Assembly (NCBI GenBank): GCA_021292105.1
Contig: CM037874.1
Location: 8,048,678-8,112,677, forward strand
Source of the DNA: Anadara kagoshimensis
Taxonomy: Eukaryota > Mollusca > Bivalvia > Arcoida > Arcidae
DNA: 64,000 nt
Reading direction: 5' to 3'
Part shown: one piece after another, positions 25,201 through 37,715 of the stretch
Layout of the letters: each line of letters starts with the position of its first letter
Numbering within the stretch: the first letter of the stretch is position 1
Notes under the pieces: generated by a model
What the model was told of the DNA's origin: nothing
Seen by the model: the letters and a program-made list of their open reading frames with translations, nothing else
The model's database searches: none
Made by a program: the position numbers and the translations under genes

Positions 25201-28200
25201 TTGGTTATTGCAAATGGTTCCATTTATTTTTTGTTTTCTTTTTTTTTCAGGCCAGAGCAAAATATTTAAGTGTAGCAAAACAAATGAAGGCATATGAAGA
25301 CCAAAAGTATGAACATTGGCGGGAACATGTTGAGATGATCTTACCCTCTCTATTAAAGAGGAATCTGTTAGCTAAACCAGCCCCTACACAATCTCCCCCA
25401 ACCCCAGCCCAGGAGGAGGGACAAGAGGAACACAGTAAGTAGATTATGTTCTAATTAGTACACATCATCACTAAAATATTTACCTTCTTTATGTTATATT
25501 TATCACATTTCTAATTTTTTTAGATGTTTTAATTTTAATTCAACTACAAACATTTGAAGACATGAGATACTATGAAATCTATAAAGAATGTGTATTTCAC
25601 TGATAATAACTCTGATATTTTAATTAATTTTTTTCTTCTCTTATCCACAAATTTTTTTAGCTGATGAAACTAACATCACATAAAAAATATTTTTTCTTAT
25701 CACGGAAATTTAGATCGCATTAAAAAAGAAAAAAAGAATTGGCAAGACATAAGTTTGTAATTATTTTTCAAAAATGACTAAATTTCTGTTTTAAATTATT
25801 GATGTTGTTTTCTTCTTCTTTATTTTTTTGTTTTTTAAATCTGAATTTGTAATTTTGAAGAGGTTTGATTTAAAACTTTAACTTCTGTGAAGCGATATAT
25901 GTGTTTTTAAAAATCTTACACTCAGAACATTTAAATTTTATATTTTATTTAAATATTTTTAAATATTTTATAATTTTACAGACTCTTAATCAACAACTTT
26001 AAAATCTTAACTTTTTTAGAAGTGATATATTTTTAAAGATCTAACCAATCACTATCACAATTTGTAGAACTTTGCTTTATGCAAATTACATGTTATATAC
26101 GGACAAGTCACTTCACAAGTTCAATAAGTTACTGGTAGATAATTACTTGTATTGATGTTGTAAAAATAATATACAATTATGGACTTTTTAGTGGTTGTAT
26201 ATGGTGTGATATTCACCGGAAAAATAAATATTGATCGAGGCGACAGCCGAGGTCAATATTTATTTTTCCGGTGAATATCACACCATATACAACCACTAAA
26301 AAGTCCATAACTGTTTTATTATATAATTTAGCCACTGTGGCACTTCGGTTGACAATGTTTACTCAAATCTGTGACCAGGCAATCTAACTATTTTACCGAT
26401 TTAATTACACACTACATTGTAAATTGATAATGCCATAACGTCAACGTTCTATGAAAAAAATAACAAGACACAATCACTTGCGTACACTTAATTGATGACG
26501 TTCTAATCATTTTACGGAGAACGTCAACAAAAATCGATGACGTACACCGAATTTGATATTCACCGGAAAATCCGTGGTATATGATGTGAGATCCAATGGT
26601 CACGTGTTACCGTTTTAGCCAATCATAAAGATGGAATTTATTAATTATATAATAAAACTTGATATACATCTGTATAATGGAGTTCACACTGTAACATGTG
26701 ATACCCAAACATTAGTGTCAGGCTTATTATTTCTGTGTTATAATTTGATTCTTTCCTGTAAAATCACATCATTCAAGGAATTTTGCCATGGAACCAGTAG
26801 AAGCTACCGCAATACATTGTAGTACCAAATATTACATGCTTTAAGTACTTATTATACCAGTGTTACTCTTACAGCACTAGACAACTCTTTTGGTATACAA
26901 TTTCTCATCAGTAGTACATGGACCAAAATTGTAAAACGAAAATTTTTCATGGGGTTGAGAAAATATCCAAATGAACAAAATATATATTTAATCACATTTA
27001 GCTAAAAATACTTTGCATGATGATGAGGGAGTATACCTTAGTTTTTGAGGAATGTTAGCGGTCATCACATGTTCAATGAATGGACTCTATCTGTTATACC
27101 TTATTTCTGTGTATTTTCTTTTCACCATAGATATAAATTTATATTGTTTAATATAGAAGTGGATTTATTGTAAAAATAAATGTCCAAGTAGTAGTTCCTC
27201 CTCAATATAAACATGCCTTTTTTCCAAGTAAAAATGTGGTCCTGAGGGGTTATGGGGTATAATTTTAATTTAAGTGCATAGATCTGATAATACTGTAACA
27301 AGTTGTTTGGGTTATTAGGAGGGGTGGGAGTTAAAGAGGTGGGGAGAATTGACCGTATTACATTAGTCCACTAAGATGGTATTAGTAATGATGGAGTAAC
27401 CTTCAGAGGAATGAATGTCTGGGAGGGGGCACCTGTTCTCAGAAAAAGAATCTGGGTAAAGAACTTCAGGTTAATTACATGTTTTGATTATAAGAGAGGA
27501 ACTGCTAAATTTTAAATATACATGTATACACAATTAAAATCTTTCGTCTAACAAACATTTCTTCTATATTATTCTATATGTATATCTTTATGTTGGTATT
27601 TTTTGCATGCTTAGACTTAATTTTTAACATTTTTGCATGAATTTATCTGTGTAACAGCTCCCGCTCAGAATGTTGGAAATTCTGACAATTCTAGTCCTCC
27701 GCAACAAACTGCGAATAATGACGCCAATAGTACCGAAACCAAGAATGGTAACGTTTTATCTTGAAACTTTGAGAAGTTTTGTAACCACTGTTTTTGCCTC
27801 CTGACACCCTTTGACACCAATAGTTCATGTAGATATGAGTTGATTTCTGCACTTATCATCCTTATATCACAGTTACAACATAGTCTGAGTCACTAGTGGT
27901 AGTGTTTTAGTGGCACAGTGTCAGTCACCGGTGATAATGTTTAGTGGCACAGTGTCAGTCACCGGTGATAATGTTTAGTGGCACAGTGTCAGTCACTAGT
28001 GGTAGTGTTTTAGTGGCACAGTGTCAGTCACTAGTGGTAGTGTTTTAGTGGCACAGTGTCAGTCACTAGTGGTAGTGTTTTAGTGGCACAGTGTCAGTCA
28101 CCGGTGATAATGTTTAGTGGCACAGTGTCAGTCACTAGTGGTAGTGTTTTAGTGGCACAGTCTTAGTCACCGGTGATAATGTTTAGTGGCACAAAGGTTA

Positions 28201-31200
28201 AAGGTGAATTAATACTTTATCATATATTAGTATCTTTGAGGTTATATATAGCAGGGCAGACATGACATCACACTTACATTGTTTTGCTTGTAGAAGATTT
28301 AATTTATTTGTAAACCATGAACATGATAGTAAGACAATGGTTGATTACTACATTAAATCAAAGTCATTCTTGTGTTTTATAGATTTTGGTGGCCAAGCCA
28401 AGCAGTAATATAACCGCCTCTTATAAGGCTGTTGAATCTCATTTTAGCAGATCTTAGTACAAGAGAGTTTGTCAGTTTGCCTGCTATGTTCAGTTTTTTT
28501 TCCAGAACTCCAGTTTTCACTACAATTCCAGATCTGGTCATCTTTATATAAGTAAAGATAAACAAGCACTGTTTTAAGTAATTGATATAATCAACCACAA
28601 ACCTGATGGCCCATGTTCAAATCACAACCCCAAAAGCAAAGTAAAAACTTTGAAAACTAGCAGATTAAGTTAAACATTTGAACTTCGACTGGGGAGGTGC
28701 TGCTGGGTGCTCTGGAAGGGTAAGCACTTACTGTTTAACTAGCTACACCCTACTTGTGAACTCAGAATTTAGAATGAGTGAAATATGAAACTGTGGGGTG
28801 TCAAATATATCCAGATACAATCTTTACTAGATTCATACATGAATAAATTTCATACAATATATTTGCATGAACATGTGGCTTCAGCAAGATTTTCATTCTC
28901 AAATAAATATGGGTTATGGGGCTTTAAAGCATGTGCTTTAGAAGCATATAGTTTAGGAACACATGTGTAATGAGGTATGGGAGTTTACATGGGACATGTT
29001 ATAGACAACATATTACAGTGATTTCTGGACACAAGAACAATCACAAAACATTACATCTGGTATATTAGAACATTTACAGTTTGTTCTACTACATCTTCAT
29101 ATTTTCTAGGAACAAATAAATATTTTGGTGTTAAATCAAAGGCAGATGGGGTTGGCCACTGTACCATGTGGTCAGTTCCCCTTAATGTTTGTGTGGAGTG
29201 TTTTGGAAACTGGTAACATAGCAAATTCCTGGACTAACTTTACAGGAAAGCGTCATCTTATGTAATTCTATATCCATTGGAAATAAGTGTCTCGCACAAA
29301 CATTAGAGGGTATCTTGTGGTACATTGACAAATCCCATGTTCTGATTGGCATTTATAAGATAAATACAGTCCTGTCTGTCCATCTATCTGTCTGTTGTGT
29401 ACTGTCTCTGTACCTGTCTGTCCATCTATCTGTCTGTTGTGTACTGTCTCTGTACCTGTCTGTCCATCTATCTGTCTGTTGTGTACTGTCTCTGTACCTG
29501 TCTGTCCATCTATCTGTTGTGTACTGTCTCTGTACCTGTCTGTCCATCTATCTGTCTGTTGTGTACTGTCTCTGTACCTGTCTGTCCATCTATCTGTCTG
29601 TTGTGTACTGTCTCTGTACCTGTCTGTCCATCTATCTGTCTGTTGTGTACTGTCTCTGTACCTGTCTGTCCATCTATCTGTCTGTTGTGTACTGTCTCTG
29701 TACCTGTCTGTCCATCTATCTGTCTGTTGTGTACTGTCTCTGTACCTGTCTGTCCATCTATCTGTCTGTTGTGTACTGTCTCTGTACCTGTCTGTCCATC
29801 TATCTGTCTGTTGTGTACTGTCTCTGTACCTGTCTGTCCATCTATCTGTCTGTTGTGTACTGTCTCTGTACCTGTCTGTCCATCTATCTGTCTGTTGTGT
29901 ACTGTCTCTGTACCTGTCTGTCCATCTATCTGTCTGTTGTGTACTGTCTCTGTACCTGTCTGTCCATCTATCTGTCTGTTGTGTACTGTCTCTGTACCTG
30001 TCTGTCCATCTATCTGTCTGTTGTGTACTGTCTCTGTACCTGTCTGTCCATCTATCTGTCTGTTGTGTACTGTCTCTGTACCTGTCTGTCCATCTATCTG
30101 TCTGTTGTGTACTGTCTCTGTACCTGTCTGTCCATCTATCTGTCTGTTGTGTACTGTCTCTGTACCTGTCTGTCCATCTATCTGTCTGTTGTGTACTGTC
30201 TCTGTACCTGTCTGTCCATCTATCTGTCTGTTGTGTACTGTCTCTGCACCTGTCTGTCCATCTATCTGTCTGTTGTGTACTGTCTCTGTACCTGTCTGTC
30301 CATCTATCTGTCTGTTGTGTACTGTCTCTGTACCTGTCTGTCCATCTATCTGTCTGTTGTGTACTGTCTCTGTACCTGTCTGTCCATCTATCTGTCTGTT
30401 GTGTACTGTCTCTGTACCTGTCTGTCCATCTATCTGTCTGTTGTGTACTGTCTCTGCACCTGTCTGTCCATCTATCTGTCTGTTGTGTACTGTCTCTGTA
30501 CCTGTCTGTCCATCTATCTGTCTGTTGTGTACTGTCTCTGTACCTGTCTGTCCATCTATCTGTCTGTTGTGTACTGTCTCTGCACCTGTCTGTCTGGTGT
30601 TCAGATCTGGGTTAAATGCTGTGGGAAGCTGGATCATTATAAATATTATAATAATTGTATACTTAATAAATTTTCTGTGAGGATATGGTATTCTTTGTCT
30701 CTTATTAATTAACAGCAGATTTTTATACAATGTATACATAGCAGTTTCCATGGTACTAGATTGAAAGGATTTAATTCAATGGGCATAAGTACAAAATGGC
30801 CCTATATTGAAACTGATAAAAATCAAAATGATGAATGTATACCAAACAATTTATTTTTTACATTTGTAACATCAAATGTTTTATTACCGGTATCTTTTTC
30901 CCCAGTTGATGGCATCATTTATGAAATTTTATGTTTGTATTTTAAGTTTTAAAGTTTACAATATACTGTCATGATGGTACTAAGATATGATAATAGTGGT
31001 ATTATAAGCTAATAAGTCCAATGACTGACCAAGAGTGAATTCACCTCTAACATGTTTGTAAATTAATACATATAATGTGATACTACGATCAAATGATGTT
31101 AGTAGTTCAACCCTTTGCAATTTTTGTGTAGAATAGACAGTTTTTTGTTGTTTTTTTTAATCATTTAGTTTTAAATGCAGATATTTTTTTAAGATAGCGA

Positions 31201-34200
31201 TGACTGCAAATTTATGCAAAAGTTTGCCACATTTTTGCTTTTGCTTATATTTCATAAACCTAAACCAACTGGTCTAAAGTATCAGATTACGGATCACAAC
31301 ACCTCTCATCACCTAGGTTACGAACCCACTTAAGGAGATCCTTAAGTCTGAGAAAGTTTGTCAGTTCCCCTGTCAAAGGTTGTTTATTTTCTGCAGGTGT
31401 CTCAAAATGATAGCTACAATAAAAGTCAAAGAATCTTGACTGGGATGTAAAACACCATAACTTCACTGTACTCTGTATGTACCTGAATATAATTAAATTT
31501 GATTGGTATACTTAAATTTATATTCAAATTTAAGTTTATTATTTATGTAATTGGCAGTAATAAAAAAAAGGGGGGGGGGGGGGTTACCAAAAAAAAAAAA
31601 AAAATCCAAAAAGAATGTCATCATTCCTTACCAACAACCTCCAATCACAACTGAATGATGCCAGAGTTAGGTTTATAGTATTGATTTGAATTATCAACAT
31701 TATAATTTACTCAAATCTTTTGGCACAGTATTTTGTTTTAGATTAGAATAGATTTGTTTTTGGTACCAAAACTAAACAGTTGACAGCCACATTGGCCATT
31801 GACAGTTTCATTAGTACTACATGTATTTATTATTTTTTCCTTCAAAAATAAAAAGAATACATGTACATAATTTTACTACAGTTTAAAAAGTATATGACAT
31901 CTGAGAGGCTAAGCAATAATATCCGGCAACTATGCAATAATATCATAGACTTATTTATTATTTGTGTGAAATATGTAGGTTTTGTAGTCAAAAGTATATC
32001 CAAAATTTCAAAAATGAATACATGGAAAGAAATATGTAAGAAACTTATTCCCTTAGTACAAACTTGTTAAACTTGATTCAAATTGCACAATTCCATCATT
32101 CAATGTAACTCGTGCAACATAAATTAATGGTACAATAAATTATCTAAAACTATTTACTGTTATGCTTGGGTCAGTGGTGATTTGATAGAGATGATGATGT
32201 GTTGTATTTGATTATTTCAGATGTGGAGATTAAGTTCATCGTAGACTATGATGCCCAGCTGTCTGAGATTGTTTCAGAAACCAAATATTTTGAGCAGCTA
32301 GGATTCCCAGTCCCAGAACTGGCTCGTAATGTTGCTCTTCAGGTAATTCATGCATGTCAATCATGATGCGTGTCTGTTCCATTTTACTATAAAAATGGTT
32401 AATCTAGTTAAAGAATTTATTGCAAATTGATGTCTTAAACAATAATAATAACTAGAAATATGGTTTTGATAAAAGTTTTAATAAGGTATCAGAATATGAT
32501 TATATAACAAATATTATATAAACACTTTTACTTGTAATGCAAAATATACAGTCTGAGTCTGGTTGTTCAAAGAACCAATAGTGAAAATTTGTATCTTGTT
32601 TTTTGGCCAATACATTTGAAATTTTTGTACAACAGTTACTTCATACAATTTGCTTATACCAAGAGAAGCTCTTTGTTCATTCATTTGTTCATTTGTTTGT
32701 TCATTCATTCTATCATTTGTTCATTCTATCATTTGTTCATTTTGTCGTTTGTTCAGTCATTTGTTCATTAATTCATTCATTCATTCATTCATTCATTCTA
32801 TTTATAGGAAGAGAAGTACATCAAGTATGTAGAAGGATTAAAATATATGCTGAATTCTTACCATCATTTACTTGGCTCACTTGATACTGCTGAGGTAAGA
32901 TAACTAAATGTGTTTCTTATAGAAGTGTTTATCTTTGATGAATTTTCTATCGTTCACTCTTAATTTTACCAAATATTAATTCCAATCAATAACATCTAAT
33001 TTTAAAACAAAATAGTGTATGTAATTAACAATGATGATAAGTAATACAGGTTAAGTTTCATTGGTTCTATTCATAATCTTCTCTTCTCAAACTACTCTAA
33101 CAATTTCAACCAAATTTGAGATAAAGGGTTAGTAGGGATAACCAAAACAGAATTTGTCTTATCTTAATTTTATCTTTATTTCTTGTACAATGGATTCAAC
33201 TGCTAACTGGATCAATTTATACACTGTTTTAATTTGGCATAAAACAAAATTCATATTTTGATTGAGAAAAACTGTTGCAATATATTTTTATAGCAGTTTT
33301 GTATGTTATATATATATATGATCAGTTGTTATATTGTAATTACCATATCATTTTAATTTGTACTCTCAGGCAAATCTATTGGAGGATCACATCAGAGATC
33401 TAAGAAGAGTGATTCGACCTGGATTTAAACGTCTTAACTGGAATTCACTCGGAATAAATGAATTTGTACTCAAGTGTAAATCGGCAAGTATTTCTTTAGT
33501 TTTAGCATCATATCCTCTGTTACCATGAATAAGTTAAATATTTATCATTTGATGCAAACATGCAGTTTTGACTTTTGTTTGTCATCCTTTCAGATTCAGT
33601 AACTCAAATGCTTTTCAGAAAATCTAACTGTAAACCAAAGTCCAATGCACTTATTGAAGTCTTATTTGTATACAAATGTTTATAATACATACATGTATAA
33701 AAACGTTTTATAATTTGGTTATTTTTCCATTTTTTACAGGCAATTTCCAAATTTGAATCTTTGGTGAACCAGATCCAAAAGAATGCTAAAGATATAAACC
33801 AGCGTCTTCAGATGCTGGAAAATGCCAACTTGTTTAAAGCCCCAGCACAAAAACAGCCTGATTTGTTACCAAGTTGTAAGGTAAAAAACAAAGATTACCG
33901 TAATAGATTCTGACACTAGTAACAGTGTCAGATAGATAGAATCTAACACCAGTAACAGTGTCAGATAGATAGAATCTAACACTAGTAACAGTGTCAGATA
34001 AAGCTATCTCAGATGAGGATGAATATTCTCTTGTCCAGAACAAAGTTTAGCAAGCCTTAGGCTTAAGCCAGTCTTATACTATTACTGATGTAGGTTTCTT
34101 TTTCTCACTCATCTGCAATATAAAAACATGATTTATAAACAAAGATTTGCATAAAATGTTCATTTTTAATGCCACCATCTGCGTCTTCTTAAAATAACAT

Positions 34201-37200
34201 CAACAAATTGACATTCTCACATAAAATTATTATGACATCATCAGAAACTTTCAAAAGTTGATTTCATGTAAAAGTGAGATTTTGTTGCTTTTCAGGAATA
34301 TTTTGAACATGTAGAAAAAGAGCGCAGTAAAGATTTTGAAATATTGGCTCGCAAGTATCATGCCATAGGTCCATTATTGACAAAAATGGAAGGCTTGGTT
34401 GTCCACACAAACACCGGAAGGTCACCAAAGTTAGCTAATTACTATGCATACTGGGAAAAGAAAATATATATGGCTCTTACAAAGGTAAGTGAGATTTTAA
34501 AATTTTGTTTATATTAATCTGATTAGTAAGCAAACTTTTTAAAAATCATTTCAAATACATTTACAGTCAAACCTGACTTAAAAGCCACCTCTAAATCAGA
34601 GCCACCTGCCCAAAAACATAAGAGCCACCTGTCCAAAATGGACACTTTTGCTGGTTCCCTTGGGTGGTCTTTATAGACAGGTTTGTTTGTATGGCCTAAT
34701 CATCATAAACTTATCCATAGTTTACTCATTAATGTTGTTACCTCTATCTAGGCGATAGTTTGTTTATTTTTTAAAAAAATATTTGAAATTTTCTTTTAAG
34801 GAACGAAAATTTGTGTTGTAACCTCTTTCTTTATCTTTTATTTCAGTTGATCATAAACAACCTTAGGAGATTTGAAATAGCTCTGAGAACAGAAAAACCA
34901 TTGTTCCAAGTTGAGACATTATTGGCAGCCCCAGATGTGGTACTACATCCACAAGCCAATGAAGTATACAAACTAACACTTCAGTGTGTACGGGACTGTG
35001 TAGAAGGGTAGGTTCAAACATACCAGTGTCTTTGTGTCTTTATTTGATTCCTCAGCTTCTGTGCATTACAACTTGATGTTCAGAACTGTTTAGACAACAG
35101 CCTGTTGTAAATCTTCATGTTATCTAACCAATGATACTTTAACTTGTTTCCTATATTTAAAAAAAAAGCAAAATGCTTGCTTACTTTTGTTATCAACATG
35201 ATAACCAATAACATTGTACATGTAATATTTCCATTAGATATGGAATTGACGGATTGCTGGCCATGCCCACAGTGTTCTGAGAAAGGCCCAGCATGGTTGA
35301 ATTACACACAAAAAGAATGAACAATCAGTCTGAATTGTGCCATTTTATGACATCACTGACACTACTATGTCATAAGTAACCATAATGCTGCTTTGGTACC
35401 ATGATGATTCCAGCATCAGAACATAAAAGGCATGTCCAGCGATACATTAGCTGATGTTTTCCAATAACATTTTTTTTATTGCAGGAGCATGCCAGGAAAC
35501 TGCTTTCCATGACATTTGGTATAAAATTTATGGGGTATTGGTCATATGGCATGCTGGTGAACCCCAGTTTTAGTTTTGAATTCATTATGCAATGGAGACT
35601 TGTGTTTTGTAGAATACTTTGGTTTGATTGCTAAAGCAAGGTACATCATTTCTATTTCTACATTTCAGAACCAAGATGTTTGTGAGGTGGATGAATGGAA
35701 CATGTAACGAGACACCACCACAGAAAGTAGAAGGAGAGGATGAGTTGTTTGTGTTTAGTTTCTTCATGGATATCTCGATGAACCCCGAGGTTATAGACTA
35801 TGTACAGACTATACAGAGTAACATTAAAAATACACTGACCAGTATGACCAGATACCTCAACAGGTGGAAAAAATACAGAAGTATCTGGAAAGTCGACAAG
35901 GTATACACATGTTCAGTATAAACTTCTTTGTGACCTAAAGTAATTTCTTAGAAATTGACTCCTATACTGCCATTTTTCCTCAACTGTTTTAAACATATAT
36001 TACTGTTAACTGTATAAATTTTCAACTTTTGCATTTTAAATTTTTACTCATTTGAAATAATTCACAATATTTTAATACCTGTAATTGCAAAATTGCCAAT
36101 ACAGGTATAAGCAGAAACTGAAATAAATTCAGCATTTTAAATTTCTTATATTGTTTATTTACCACATGGATCTTGTAATTACATACTGTACATGTCTGTA
36201 CAGAGGCAGTCTATCTCTTGTGTAGATAATTTCAGAGTTTTTTTTATTATAATATAAATTTTTATTATAAAGTTACAATTAAAACATTTATTTCTGATTC
36301 TAATGAAAATTAAACATAAAACTCCCAAATAATATTTCACAACTAGACAAGTGAGTTAAAAGTTAATGTGAAGCACATATCTATCCTATTGATTTTTTCC
36401 TACCATCTGAACTTATGCTGGATTTATTTGTACTGTTATAATGTTTTCCAAATATTTTTTATTCTACAGCAAAGTATAGCAGACAAGTGGTTCCAGAAAG
36501 GTCCAACAGTTGTGGCGTTTGATGATAAACTTCAGTATTACTTTAAAGCCATTGATGAGGTTGAAGCTCTACCACTAGTCAAAGATCAGGAATCCATCCG
36601 ATTACACATGGGTCCGTTAGCCTCATCCGTCAAGGAACACGCCAAACAATGGGTTAATCATCTAGGGAAGATTTTACATGATTCTGCTAAAGAGAATCTC
36701 TTCCAGCTCAGGGATCAGCTAGATGTAAGTTTGGTATATATAGAGTTAAAGACAGTTGTTTTGACATGCCTGTTTCATGTAACACCTGTACCAAATGTAT
36801 TGTTTGCTATGTTTCCATCCCTGATAGCAAAAATTGCCATTGGCTACTAATTTCGGTTTTTTTTATTTACAAAAAAGTAACATTTTTTTAGCAAATTTGT
36901 GAAAATATACTTTAAAAAAGACTATGTTTTCACAAATTTTTGAAATTTGTTTACTAATAATTTTAAATTCATGGAAACTAAGGTATGGGCATCTTATGGA
37001 ATGATTATGGAATATGTATGGACATAATGTTTCTATAAACAAAGTCCCTATGGCTATATACTGTACAAACCTACATTTTATATGTGATTTAGATGAGAAT
37101 AGGATGTAAAATCGTGTTTAAAAGTAGAAGTTGATTTGAATTTTGATGAGAATTGTGTTTGGTCAAAGCGATCAGACTTGACAGTATACCATGTAAATAA

Positions 37201-37666
37201 GAGCATGTGCCTAACAATATGGAAAAGCCTTACACTGACTTATTTGCTTCGATAGTAATAAGTTCCACACGGGTGTTATTGGATATCGGGTGAATTCCAT
37301 CCAGAGTGATCTTGATACAAAAAGTTTTTTTGACAGGGGAAATTCTGAGAGGAATTTAAAATGAATTCAACCTCCTTATTCCCTTCATGCTCTGATGTTA
37401 CCATGGAAAATAGGGATACCGGTAATTAGGATTTTTTTGTGGTTTGATCTATACACATTTTGTGTATCCTAGTTTAACTATTTATGATTTTTTTATTGTA
37501 TTACAGGATAAATCTGATGACTTGGAACAATCACCCAGTAGTCTAGAAGACCTCAAGTTTGTCCTGACCACCATCTCAGACATCAAAACTATATCACTGG
37601 AAGTAGAAAATAGAATCCGTGACATCCAGGAACGGTACAGAACATTGTCCATGTATGACTTACCGG

Positions 37667-37715
<49 letters not shown>

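Noticed and set aside
29315-30751. Open frames of 465, 427, 413 and 406 codons on both strands
   Set aside because: All are translations of the 42-bp minisatellite in different frames; no family, no composition like a protein, and it lies in a DNAH10 intron.
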